Positions 23,740 through 33,119 of a stretch of DNA of 34,002 nt are shown here, piece after piece; within the stretch, counting starts at the first letter, position 1, and every line of letters starts with the position of its first letter. Source of the stretch: a bacterium (GTDB taxonomy: Bacteria > Planctomycetota > UBA1135 > GCA-002686595); assembly GCA_030426785.1 (NCBI GenBank), contig JAUHXY010000012.1:1-34002 (forward strand). The letters run 5' to 3'. Position numbers and translations under genes: made by a program. The notes below the pieces were generated by a model. It was not told where the DNA came from. It did no database searches and saw nothing but the letters and a program-made list of their open reading frames with translations.

Positions 23740-24650
23740 TCAACGGCCCGCCAATTCCGCACGGTAGCGCCGGCGTGCCAACGCAGCTTCCCGTTTGGGC
23801 TCCGTCAAACGGAACACCTGCGCGCGCAACTCGGGCAACGACCAACGCACCTGTTCCTCCCGCAAACCCCAATCGGCGCGCACGACTTGATCCATGACGG
23901 TCACCAGCAAAGCCAAACACGCGTCGAGTTTGGGGTGCAACAGATCCACCTGCAGAATGCGATCCATGGGGCCTTCCAGGGTTTGACCGTGGGGCAAGAG
24001 CATCGGTTCCCCTTGTCCCAACGCTTCCAGGAATCCTGAGATGGGTACGAGCACGACGTGGTCGCGCTCGGCGGCCCATTCCCGGACACGCGCATTCATG
24101 GCGGCGCGGGTGCTCTCGTCTGGGATCATCGAGGGGAACACGATGGGGCCCTTCAGAATCTCGTGACGGCCCTGCAGCGCGCGGCGAATGTCGGGGTAAT
24201 CGCCGATGACGATGGGGCAAGACAAGCGCTCCAACTCGCGCAAACCTGCCTCAAGCCCTTGCAAGCGATCCTGTTCCCGGTCCCAGTGAAACGACATGCC
24301 GTACCAAAACAGGAAGTCTGCGGCGATCACCAAGGTGGGGTCATGGGCCACCGCTTGGTCCATGAGCATGCGGCCGTTGTAGCGTGGGCTCAGGAAGAAG
24401 GGATTGAAACCTAGGTTGAGGGTTTCCGGTTGCGGATCCACCCACGCGGCGTCCACGAGGCGAGCGAAAGGGGTCGCCACCTCCAGTTCTTTGCACAACC
24501 CCAGGCCCGCCGACAAGCTGGCGCCCATCACGACCACCCGTTCGGTTAGCGCCGGGGGAGCGGATTCCTGGGCGCGGGCGGCGGGGGCGCTCGTCCAGCA
24601 AACACTGACGGCGGAGAGGGTGACCAGCAACAGGAGCGAGAGGGTGCGAT

Positions 24651-24654
<4 letters not shown>
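23740..24654 (-). CDS. Exported SGNH/GDSL-like hydrolase
   Basis: 304 residues. Signal peptide MNRTLSLLLLVTLSAVSV..., probable cleavage after ARA near residue 28. The mature protein opens with VVVMGASLSAG, a GDSL-type block with candidate nucleophile Ser46. Near its end, VDLLHPKLDACLAL gives the DxxH pair expected for the catalytic Asp/His. Between them, LNLGFNPFFL and VIAADFLFWYGMSF could supply oxyanion-hole residues. Blocks II and III are not textbook, so esterase activity is likely but not certain. The start codon overlaps the stop of the OYE gene as ATGA, with GAAGGA upstream, so the two genes are translationally coupled. No terminator is obvious in the 128-nt convergent gap to the Nudix-MBL gene. 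Confidence 0.72.
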
Positions 24655-26120
<1,466 letters not shown>

Positions 26121-26266
26121 GATCGTCGCGGGGCGGTTTGCGGTGTTGGGGTGGAAGTGCAGCGCGCCATGGGGGATCATAAGGGGCCGGTCGAGCCGCG
26201 CCCAGCGCGGGCCAGCCTTCTTGGTGGCTCCGGCCACCGTTCCCGAATCGCCCCACGACTCACCCG
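26121..26266. promoter_or_regulatory. Divergent control region between OYE and SDR genes
   Basis: This 146-nt region separates two divergent transcription units. It carries two perfect hairpins: CCGCGC-CCA-GCGCGG at 26196-26210 and GGTGGC-TCCG-GCCACC at 26223-26238. The second covers the upstream GTG start of the OYE frame, which argues against that start. They could be operators or mRNA leader stems. No clear -35/-10 was found. Confidence 0.4.
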
Positions 26267-27079
26267 ATGAAATCCCCGCGCATCGTCCTGATCACCGGCG
26301 CGACCGGCGGCATCGGTGGTGCGTTGGCCGAGGCCTTCTTGCAGGCGGGCGACCACGTGGTGCTCGCCGGTCGACGCCAGGAGGCTTTGGAGGCTCGGCA
26401 AGCAGAGCTCGGTTCCCCCGAACGCACGGGTCTCGTCGTGATGGATGTGGCCGATCCCGCGTCGATCCACAGCGCACTGCAAACCGTACACGAGCGTTGG
26501 GGCCACCCCGAGATCTTGGTGAACAACGCGGGCATCGCGATCAGCGCGCCCTTGCGCAAAGGCGAAGAGCTCGCCGAAGCGCACATGGCGGTGAACTATC
26601 ACGGACCGCGCCGCTTGCTGGAGGCCTGCTTGCCCGATCTGCTCGCCCAGGGCCGCGGTCACGTGGTGCAAATCGCCTCCTCCGCCGGTTTGTACGGGTA
26701 TTCCTACACCAGCGCCTACTGCGCCTCCAAACACGCCTTGCTGGGGTACACGCGGGCGGCCTCCCTAGAATTGCGCTCGAAGGGCATCGCCTTGCACACC
26801 TTATGCCCGCACTTCGTGGACAGCCCCATGACCCAAGCGAGCATCGAGCGCATCCAACAAACCACCGGCCAAAGCGCGAACGAAGCGCGTGCGGCTTTAG
26901 AGGCCATGAATCCCGACGGGTGCTTGGTGGCGCCGGAGCAGATCGCCGATCTCGCGGTGGAGTGCTGCGCCCGTGCCAAGAGCGGCGATGTTTGGGAGTT
27001 GACCGGTGAGAAGGTCGAAGCGGTCGCTTCGGGCTTCGCACTCGATCCGCCGCGTCCATCCAGCGAATCAACCTCATGA
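26267..27079 (+). CDS. Short-chain dehydrogenase/reductase (SDR)
   Basis: A 270-residue classical SDR using NAD(P)(H) on an alcohol/ketone substrate. Cofactor motif TGATGGIG at 10-17, NNAG at 86-89, catalytic Ser138/139 and the YxxxK pair Tyr151/Lys155 (YCASK). GRR after the second beta-strand (AGRR, 35-37) hints at NADP preference. It is the first gene of the plus-strand cluster, and its stop overlaps the RidA start as ATGA, so the two are translationally coupled. In a CoA-degradation setting it could act as a 3-hydroxyacyl-CoA or ring-diol dehydrogenase; that is inference. Confidence 0.9.
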   Translation: MKSPRIVLITGATGGIGGALAEAFLQAGDHVVLAGRRQEALEARQAELGSPERTGLVVMDVADPASIHSALQTVHERWGHPEILVNNAGIAISAPLRKGEELAEAHMAVNYHGPRRLLEACLPDLLAQGRGHVVQIASSAGLYGYSYTSAYCASKHALLGYTRAASLELRSKGIALHTLCPHFVDSPMTQASIERIQQTTGQSANEARAALEAMNPDGCLVAPEQIADLAVECCARAKSGDVWELTGEKVEAVASGFALDPPRPSSESTS

Positions 27080-27528
27080 AAATGGAAATCATTCAGCCCC
27101 ACGGGTGGGCCGCGCCCAAGGGCTACTCCAACGGAATCTTGGTCAGCGGTCCTTGCCGTTGGTTGCACGTAGCGGGCCAAATCGCCTGGGATGCGCAGGC
27201 CCGCTTGGTGGGTGGACCCGAGTCTGCATCGGCGGAGGGGGCGGCGCGCGGCGGCCACTTCGGCAAGCAGTTCGCCCAGGCTTTGCGCAACGTCGTCGAC
27301 GTGGTGCGCAGTGCGGGCGGGCAACCCGAACACTTGGTCAGCATGACCGTGTACGTCACCGACAAACAGGCCTACCTGAACGACCTGCCGGCCGTGGGCC
27401 AAGCTTGGCGCGAGCTGGTGGGGCGCCACTACCCGGCCATGGCGCTGGTCCAGGTGGCGGACCTGTTGGAGGAAGGCGCGATGGTCGAAATCGAGGCGCG
27501 AGCGGCCTTGCCGGAGGCGGACGCCTAG
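27076..27528 (+). CDS. RidA/YjgF-family protein lacking the catalytic Arg
   Basis: 150 residues with the chorismate-mutase-like Rid fold: VAGQIAWDAQARLVG, an ALRNVVDVVRSAGGQPEHLV helix, MTVYVTD, and C-terminal VQVADLLEEGAMVEIEARA. Canonical RidA enzymes deaminate enamines/imines with an Arg in the PARS segment; here it reads YPAMA (Met122), so typical 2-aminoacrylate deaminase activity is not expected. The conserved Glu140 remains. Such Arg-less Rid proteins often sit in catabolic operons, where an imine or other reactive intermediate may be the ligand. Its ATG overlaps the SDR stop, with a 70-nt gap downstream. Confidence 0.88.
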   Translation: MKMEIIQPHGWAAPKGYSNGILVSGPCRWLHVAGQIAWDAQARLVGGPESASAEGAARGGHFGKQFAQALRNVVDVVRSAGGQPEHLVSMTVYVTDKQAYLNDLPAVGQAWRELVGRHYPAMALVQVADLLEEGAMVEIEARAALPEADA

Positions 27529-27589
27529 CCACGGCAGGCAGCGAAAAACATCCCCCTGGGTACCGTCTGCGGGGCGGATTTGCGATGGT

Positions 27590-27594
27590 AGGAG
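27590..27594 (+). promoter_or_regulatory. Ribosome binding site of the enoyl-CoA hydratase gene
   Basis: AGGAG lies 4 nt before the ATG at 27599, one of the few clear Shine-Dalgarno sequences in this cluster. Confidence 0.6.
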
Positions 27595-27598
27595 CGCC

Positions 27599-28438
27599 AT
27601 GAAAACCGCTTCCAGCCAATCCGCCAAGATCGACCCCGAACACTTCGACTACGAAGAGAAGGACGGCGTCGGCATCATCCGCCTCAATCGGCCCGATCGG
27701 CTCAACGCGTTGACGTTCGACTCCTATGCGGAGCTGCGCGACCTGTTCGTCACCCTGCGTAGCCGCGATGCGGTGCGCGCGGTGTTGTTGACGGGCACGG
27801 GCCGGGCCTTTTGTTCAGGCGGCGATGTGAAGGACATCATCGGACACTTGTTCGACGTGCCCGATCACAAGCTGTATGCCTTCACGCGCATGACCTGCGA
27901 CCTGATCGAGAACATGCGTCGCCTCGAGAAGCCGATCGTGGGGGCCCTCAACGGCACGACCTGCGGAGCGGGTGCGGTCATGGCGGCGGCCTGCGATTTG
28001 CGCATCGGAGCGGAGTCCGCCAAAATCGCGTTTCTGTTCACGCAGGTAGGGCTTTCAGGGGCCGACATGGGGGCGGGGTGGCTCTTGCCGCGCATCGTGG
28101 GACTTGGGCATGCCAGCGAGTTGTTGATGCTGGGCGAGTTCCTCTCGGCTCAACGCGCTTACGAAATCGGCTTGTACAACCAAGTCGTGCCCGGAGAGGA
28201 GCTGCAAGCCAAAGCCTGGGAATGGGCGCGCAAGTTGGCTCAGGGGCCGACCATGGGGCTCGCGGTCACCAAGCGCATGCTGAACGCCGAAGCCTCCATG
28301 TCCCTCGGCGAAGCCATGCAAGCGGAAGGCTGGGTACAGGCAGAATGCATGAAGCATCCCGACTACAAAGAGGCGTTCGACGCGTTCATCGAAAAACGCC
28401 CGAAGAACTTCGCCTCCAAGGTTTCCGATCGTCTCTAG
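27599..28438 (+). CDS. Enoyl-CoA hydratase/isomerase (crotonase) family protein
   Basis: 279 residues. The oxyanion-hole segments are present: AFCSGGDV (71-77) and NGTTCGAGAVMAAACDLRI (118-136). Of the two acids of classic hydratase, the first Glu position is Val (Val127). The second region reads GLSGADMGAGWLLPRIVG, with Asp156 as the likely remaining acid. This GADMGA subtype differs from fatty-acid-oxidation hydratases; from memory, similar proteins occur in aerobic 2-aminobenzoyl-CoA and related aromatic clusters. The reaction could be hydration, isomerisation or ring hydrolysis. The acyl-CoA dehydrogenase ATG follows only 3 nt after its stop. Confidence 0.88.
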   Translation: MKTASSQSAKIDPEHFDYEEKDGVGIIRLNRPDRLNALTFDSYAELRDLFVTLRSRDAVRAVLLTGTGRAFCSGGDVKDIIGHLFDVPDHKLYAFTRMTCDLIENMRRLEKPIVGALNGTTCGAGAVMAAACDLRIGAESAKIAFLFTQVGLSGADMGAGWLLPRIVGLGHASELLMLGEFLSAQRAYEIGLYNQVVPGEELQAKAWEWARKLAQGPTMGLAVTKRMLNAEASMSLGEAMQAEGWVQAECMKHPDYKEAFDAFIEKRPKNFASKVSDRL

Positions 28439-28441
28439 GTC

Positions 28442-29602
28442 ATGAATCTCTCCGAGTTGGAGGCGTTTGCGCGCACGGCCGCTGAGCGCATCGAAGCGGT
28501 CGAAGGCGAAGGCGAGCAAGCCCAGGTCGCTTTGCAGGTCCTGGCGGAAGGCGGTTGGCTGCGGTGGACCGTGCCTGCGGCGTGGGGTGGCGCGCAACAC
28601 GCGGGCGTCTCGGCCGAACGCATTGGCGTGCGCGCTTTGTGCGATGCACGCAAAACGTTCACTTACGCGTCGGGCATGCTGGACGTGATGTTCGTGGAGC
28701 AGGGGCTCGGCTCGTTTCCAATCGCTTTGGGGGCGGCGCAAGGTGATCGGGCGCCCTGGATGGAAGCGGTGTTCCAAGGCGTTTTGGCCGGCACGACCAT
28801 TTCAGCGTTTGCCCTCACCGAAACCGGTGCGGGCAGTGATTTGGCCGCGGTCGCGACCCGCGCGGAGGGAAACGCGGAACAGGGCTGGGTGTTGAACGGC
28901 GAGAAAACCTTCATCTCGAACGCAGGCATCGCGGGCTTCTACACGGTGCTCGCGCGCACCCAGGGCCAACCTGGGGATCGCGACGGGTTGAGCATGTTCT
29001 ACGTGCCTGCCGAGGCCGAAGGGGTTTCGGTGGAACGTTTTGCCGTCATGGCGCCGCACCCGATTGGTACCGTGCGTTTCGAGGGCGTGCGGCTGGAACC
29101 CGACCAATGCTTGGGCGCGCCCGGGAAGGGCATGGCCATCGCGCTCGGGACCTTGGCGACTTTCCGGACTTCGGTGGCGGCAGCTGCTTTGGGCTTCTCG
29201 CGTCGGGCCTTCGATGAATCGGTGCGGCATCTCGAGCAGCGGGTGCAGTTTGGGCGGCCGCTATCCGCCTTCCAGGGGCTACGCTTCGATTTGGCCGAGA
29301 TGGACGTGCGTCTGCGGGCGGGCGAACTGTTGATGCAGGAGGCGGCCGAATTGGTCGACCTCGAAGTGGACTCGGGCACCGAGGTGGCGCGGGCCAAATA
29401 CTACGCGACCGAAAACGCTTCTTGGATCTGTGACCGGGCGGTGCAACACCTGGGCGGGCTCGGGGTGAAGCGCGGCCAAATCGTGGAGCGTTTGTACCGT
29501 GAAGTGCGGGCGCTGCGGATTTACGAAGGGACGAGCGAAGTCCAAAAGCTGTTGCTCGGCAAAGCGGCACTCGAGCGTTTCCGCGAACGCAGCGTGGACT
29601 AA
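28442..29602 (+). CDS. Acyl-CoA dehydrogenase family protein
   Basis: 386 residues, normal for the family. The N-terminal helical domain is followed by the FAD/substrate segment [19 protein letters not shown], then [16 protein letters not shown] in the beta-domain. The C-terminal helical domain has [33 protein letters not shown], and [15 protein letters not shown] with the expected catalytic base Glu362. It would desaturate a CoA thioester and pass electrons to electron-transfer flavoprotein. It is unlike the fragment at 2-295 in detail. The position directly between hydratase and [2Fe-2S] genes points to one catabolic operon; the substrate is unknown. Confidence 0.92.
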   Translation: MNLSELEAFARTAAERIEAVEGEGEQAQVALQVLAEGGWLRWTVPAAWGGAQHAGVSAERIGVRALCDARKTFTYASGMLDVMFVEQGLGSFPIALGAAQGDRAPWMEAVFQGVLAGTTISAFALTETGAGSDLAAVATRAEGNAEQGWVLNGEKTFISNAGIAGFYTVLARTQGQPGDRDGLSMFYVPAEAEGVSVERFAVMAPHPIGTVRFEGVRLEPDQCLGAPGKGMAIALGTLATFRTSVAAAALGFSRRAFDESVRHLEQRVQFGRPLSAFQGLRFDLAEMDVRLRAGELLMQEAAELVDLEVDSGTEVARAKYYATENASWICDRAVQHLGGLGVKRGQIVERLYREVRALRIYEGTSEVQKLLLGKAALERFRERSVD

Positions 29603-29607
29603 TACCT

Positions 29608-29994
29608 ATGGCGAAGTTTCACAAACACATCCTGGTTTGCACCCACGAGCGGGCCGTCGGCAACTCCCGTGGTTGCTGCTTGCACTCCGATGGGGAGAAG
29701 GTCCTCGAAGCCTTCCGCAAATGGATCGCGGACCATGGTTTCAGGCGCATGATCCGGGCCAACCGCTCGGGGTGCCTGGATCAATGTGCGAAAGGGAGTG
29801 TTGTGGTCGTGTATCCCGACAACGTCTGGTACGGGGGCGTGAAGCCTTCCGATGTTCCCAAAATCATGCAGGAACACGTCCTGGGAGGCCGTTTGGTCGA
29901 GAATTTGCAAATCCCAGACGTCGAGTTGACGGGGATTCCCCTCGACAATCCGTCCATCGAGGGAGAAAATGCAGGGCCTGCCGCCCCCCTGTAG
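29608..29994 (+). CDS. Thioredoxin-like [2Fe-2S] ferredoxin
   Basis: 128 residues of the thioredoxin-fold [2Fe-2S] class: HILVCTHER start (Cys11), GCC (Cys23, Cys24), then SGCLDQCAKG (Cys56, Cys60) and VVVYPDNVWYGGV. The likely cluster ligands are Cys11, one of Cys23/24, Cys56 and Cys60. It should act as a small soluble electron carrier. It begins 5 nt after the acyl-CoA dehydrogenase stop and precedes the PaaA/PaaC-like gene, so it could feed an oxygenase of this cluster; that link is inference. The last ~40 residues are an extra tail. Confidence 0.88.
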   Translation: MAKFHKHILVCTHERAVGNSRGCCLHSDGEKVLEAFRKWIADHGFRRMIRANRSGCLDQCAKGSVVVVYPDNVWYGGVKPSDVPKIMQEHVLGGRLVENLQIPDVELTGIPLDNPSIEGENAGPAAPL

Positions 29995-30091
29995 GCGCTT
30001 CCCGCACTGAGCGCCCTGTTCCTTCGGGATAGGCACGTTGGGGCCCGCTTTCCCGATCGCCCGGAAAAGGGAAGACCGATCCAAATCTTTT

Positions 30092-30811
30092 ATGGCTGTA
30101 CCTTCGGATGTTGCGCGCTTGGACGGGGAGTCCAAGGCCCTGTTGCTCAAGATTCTCGAACGCTATGCGTATCGCCAACGCATGGTCGTGAACGTGATGG
30201 GGCATGGCTTGAAGTTTTTGCCCAACTTGGACGACAAGCGCGGTTTCCTCGAAGAGCTCGACCACGCGTTCCACGTGTTGGCCGAGATCGAACGTCTGTA
30301 CGGGGCGTTCGGCGGTGCAGAATTGATGATGGCTATCCGGCCGCGCATGGAGCGCATTCCGTACCCCGAGTCTCGCCAAGAGTTGGCGATTGGGCTCGCC
30401 TTGGTGCGCCGTGCGGCCCGCATTTCCGCCCGTAGTTTCGACGGCTGCGTTTCGAAGGAGTTCGAAGCCCTGGCGAAAACGGTGCTCAACGCTCCCGACA
30501 ACTCCGAAGAAGAGGAAAACCGCTTCATCGAGTTCGCTCAGGACGAGTCCAACCGCCCGCAGGCCCAGAAATATTGGGATCGCTGGCTCGTGCTCGGTCT
30601 GTTGTCGCTGGGCCGCCCAGGTGCGGCCGGGGACGCCAAAGCCATGTCCACCGGCGTGCGCACGGTCTCCACCGACGAGGTGGTGCGCAACTTCCTGGAG
30701 GAGTGCGATCGCCTGCGCGGCGCCTGCGGCTTGGAGCGCACCGACCTGACCGTGTCGGGGGTGCAGTTGCCCGAAGATTTGCGCGGGCGCTACCACACGC
30801 ACGGTCTGTAG
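30092..30811 (+). CDS. Helical protein resembling PaaA/PaaC (ferritin-like)
   Basis: 239 residues from the ATG at 30092; the ORF-track start at 30038 adds 18 unsupported residues. It looks all-helical. LLKILERYAYRQRM followed by FLEELDHAFHVLAEIERLYG offers an early Glu and an ExxH-like ELDH pair, as in the first half of a diiron four-helix bundle. The end (LGRPGAAGDAKAMSTGVRTVSTDEVVRNFLEE) resembles phenylacetyl-CoA epoxidase family subunits. A second ExxH is not visible (FIEFAQDESNRP), so it may bind one metal, none, or be a structural PaaC-like subunit. I am not certain of the family. The preceding [2Fe-2S] gene would suit an oxygenase. Confidence 0.6.
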   Translation: MAVPSDVARLDGESKALLLKILERYAYRQRMVVNVMGHGLKFLPNLDDKRGFLEELDHAFHVLAEIERLYGAFGGAELMMAIRPRMERIPYPESRQELAIGLALVRRAARISARSFDGCVSKEFEALAKTVLNAPDNSEEEENRFIEFAQDESNRPQAQKYWDRWLVLGLLSLGRPGAAGDAKAMSTGVRTVSTDEVVRNFLEECDRLRGACGLERTDLTVSGVQLPEDLRGRYHTHGL

Positions 30812-30812
30812 G

Positions 30813-30832
30813 GGGCTCGGGTAGCGGAGCCC
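30813..30832 (+). other. Hairpin after the PaaA/PaaC-like gene
   Basis: GGGCTC/GAGCCC forms a perfect 6-bp stem with an 8-nt loop immediately behind the stop codon. There is no T-tract, so termination is uncertain. The rest of the 152-nt gap to 30964 shows no gene. Confidence 0.35.
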
Positions 30833-30963
30833 GCCACGGCTGACCCTCCAGCCCTCCTAGCAGGGCCGCCGATGCGGTCCAGCGCAGCGGCTCCGCGGCA
30901 GACATCCGCGGTTGGGCTTGGCACAATACGGGGCCGCTTCGGCATCGATCCGGACACCCCGCT

Positions 30964-32166
30964 ATGAGCCAACCCCACGACCCCCATCGCTGGCGGTCCC
31001 AGTTTCCGATCCTGGAGACCAGTACCTACCTCGTCAATCACAGCCTGGGGGCGATGCCCCAAGGCGTTTACGACCGCCTGCAGGCCTATGCCGATCAATG
31101 GGCCACGCGCGGCGTGCGGGCTTGGTCGGAAGGCTGGTGGACCTCGGCCGTCGACGTGGGCAACGTGCTCGGGCGGCTGATGAACGCTCCGCACGATTCG
31201 GTGGTCATGCACCAAAACGTATCGGTCATCCAATCGATGATTGCGAACGCGCTCGACTTCTCGGGGGCACGCAACAAGGTGGTCTACACCGACCAAAACT
31301 TCCCCTCGAACATGTACGTCTGGGAAGGCTTTCGCCGCCTGGGCGCACAAATCGAGGTCGTTGCGAGCCAAGGGGAGGGCATCGTGCCCACCGAAGCCTT
31401 GCTAGCGGCCATCGACGAGCAAACCTTGATCGTGCCGATCAGCATGGTGTGCTTCCGCAACTCCTTCTTGCAGGACGTGCAAGCCGTCTGCGACCGCGCT
31501 CGCGAGGTGGGGGCGTTGGTCTTGCTCGATACCTACCAGGCACTCGGCACCGTGCCCATCGACGTGCAAGCTTTGGGCGTCGACATGCTTTGCGGGGGAT
31601 CGGTCAAGTGGCTGTGTGGTGGTCCCGGCGCGGGCTACCTCTACATGCGCCCCGAGTTGATGGATTCCATGCATTCGCGCGTGACCGGATGGGCGGCCCA
31701 TGAGGACCCTTTTGCGTTCGAAGAAGGACCGCAACACTACGCCAAAGGCCCGATGGGCTGGATGCACGGCTCGCCCGGCGTGCCCTGCTACCTCGCCGCC
31801 CAAGAGGGGTACGAATTGGTCCACCAAGTGGGCGTGCAGGCCATTCGCGATTGGTCCATTCGCTTGAATGACCGTCTGGCGGAGAGCTTGCGCGACAAGG
31901 GCTTCCACATCTTCGGACCCCAAAAGGCACAGCAGCGCGGCGGAACGGTGACCGTGGGCCTGACGGAGGACGAGAACGGACCCGCTTTCGTGCGCGCCCT
32001 CGCGGAGCGCAACATTTTGATCGACAACCGCCCGGGCGCGGGACTGCGCATCAGCCCGCACTTCTACACCCTCGAAGAGGAGCTCGACGAACTCGTCGAC
32101 GCGCTCGTGGAAATCCGCTCCAGCGGTTCGTGGAAACCGCTCGTGACCCAATCAGCGGGGTACTAA
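30964..32166 (+). CDS. Kynureninase-like PLP enzyme (aminotransferase class V fold)
   Basis: 400 residues. Fold-type I PLP enzyme with the PLP Asp in LLDTYQALG (Asp189) and the Schiff-base Lys in GGSVKWLCGGPG (Lys215). The N-terminus FPILETSTYLVNHSLGAMP, followed by RGVRAWSEGWW, mirrors the kynureninase pattern (YLxxNSLGxxP and an RxW...W helix). Kynureninase cleaves kynurenine to anthranilate and alanine. Other class V enzymes, for example cysteine desulfurase-like ones, share the fold, so the specific reaction is probable only. A benzoate-CoA-ligase-family gene downstream would fit anthranilate activation. The pseudokinase ATG follows 2 nt after its stop. Confidence 0.8.
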   Translation: MSQPHDPHRWRSQFPILETSTYLVNHSLGAMPQGVYDRLQAYADQWATRGVRAWSEGWWTSAVDVGNVLGRLMNAPHDSVVMHQNVSVIQSMIANALDFSGARNKVVYTDQNFPSNMYVWEGFRRLGAQIEVVASQGEGIVPTEALLAAIDEQTLIVPISMVCFRNSFLQDVQAVCDRAREVGALVLLDTYQALGTVPIDVQALGVDMLCGGSVKWLCGGPGAGYLYMRPELMDSMHSRVTGWAAHEDPFAFEEGPQHYAKGPMGWMHGSPGVPCYLAAQEGYELVHQVGVQAIRDWSIRLNDRLAESLRDKGFHIFGPQKAQQRGGTVTVGLTEDENGPAFVRALAERNILIDNRPGAGLRISPHFYTLEEELDELVDALVEIRSSGSWKPLVTQSAGY

Positions 32167-32168
32167 GC

Positions 32169-33032
32169 ATGGGTTGGCCGGGACTGAATTTGTTCGATCT
32201 GCGCCAAGGGGAAACCCTGCTGGAGCGCTACCGCATCGACGCGGCGTTGGCCCACGGGCCGCTCTCGGCCCGTTTTCGGGTGCAGGATCTCGAAACGGAC
32301 GAACCGAAGGCGCTCGAAGTCTTCATGTCCGGCTTGTTCGAAGGCCACGGCCAGGCGGCGTTTTTTGCTGATCGGGTGCGCGCTTTCGGCAAGGTCACGA
32401 GTTCCATCGCACTGCCTACCGAGCGCATTGAGGTGACCGAAGGGGGGGATGTGCTGCGCTTGAGCACTTGGCCCCAAGGCCAAGACCTGCGCACGCGCTT
32501 GGCCGAAAACGGTCCGCTCTCGCGCAGCCAGGCGATCCAGATGGGCGAGGCGCTGCTCGAAGGCGTGAAGGCGTGGCACGACAGCGGTTTCGCGCACGGG
32601 GATATCAAGCCCAGCAACCTGTACCTCGAGGAAGGTGGCGTCAAAGCGGCCGAAGGGGGAGTGACCGCCGCGTTGTGGCGCGCCCAGCACATGGGGGCGC
32701 GCACCTCCTTGATCGGAACCCCGTTCTACGCACCCTTGGAGCAGTTTAGCGGCGAGGTTCCGGGTCCGGGTTCGGATCTGTACGCCATCGGAACGGTGCT
32801 GTACGAAGCTTTGTCGGGTGCCTTGCCTTGGGCGGGCAAGGGTTTCATCGAGGTGTTCCAGTCGAAGATGGCCGACAACCCGCCGCCGATCGAATCCCGC
32901 GCGCCCAACCTGCGCGTGGGTGCCGCGCTAGAAGAGGTGATCCGCCGCAGCATTCGCGCTCGCCGGGACGAGCGTTTCGCCGGGGCGCAGGAGTTCTTGG
33001 AGGCTTTGCGCGCCGCCAGGTCCGCTTCCTGA
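32169..33032 (+). CDS. Protein kinase-like protein, predicted pseudokinase
   Basis: 287 residues from the ATG at 32169, 2 nt after the PLP-enzyme stop; the ORF track starts inside that gene at 32130. Kinase-fold landmarks are visible: a Tyr-Arg-Ile start of beta-1, HGDIKPSN at 143-150 (catalytic-loop Asp145 kept), an activation segment GTPFYAPLEQF, and SDLYAIGTVLYEALSGALPW for helix F. Key residues are altered. The glycine loop reads LAHGPLSARFRV with one Gly, the beta-3 ATP-binding Lys is Glu50 (KALEVF for VALKVL), and DFG is replaced by EGG (162-164). Phosphotransfer is therefore unlikely. It may be an allosteric or scaffold protein for its neighbours. No membrane helix or sensor domain is attached. 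Confidence 0.85.
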   Translation: MGWPGLNLFDLRQGETLLERYRIDAALAHGPLSARFRVQDLETDEPKALEVFMSGLFEGHGQAAFFADRVRAFGKVTSSIALPTERIEVTEGGDVLRLSTWPQGQDLRTRLAENGPLSRSQAIQMGEALLEGVKAWHDSGFAHGDIKPSNLYLEEGGVKAAEGGVTAALWRAQHMGARTSLIGTPFYAPLEQFSGEVPGPGSDLYAIGTVLYEALSGALPWAGKGFIEVFQSKMADNPPPIESRAPNLRVGAALEEVIRRSIRARRDERFAGAQEFLEALRAARSAS

Positions 33033-33119
33033 TCGGGCCGCTGCCCACGCTCTCTCTTCGCCCGAATTCCCTCCCAGCTACGTTGCTCCCCAGCGTTTCC
33101 TAACCGCGTTTCCTATCCC

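Noticed and set aside
30918-30940. Sigma-54 promoter before the kynureninase-like gene
   Set aside because: TTGGCAC at 30918 matches the -24 element, but the required GC-containing -12 element is absent at the right spacing.
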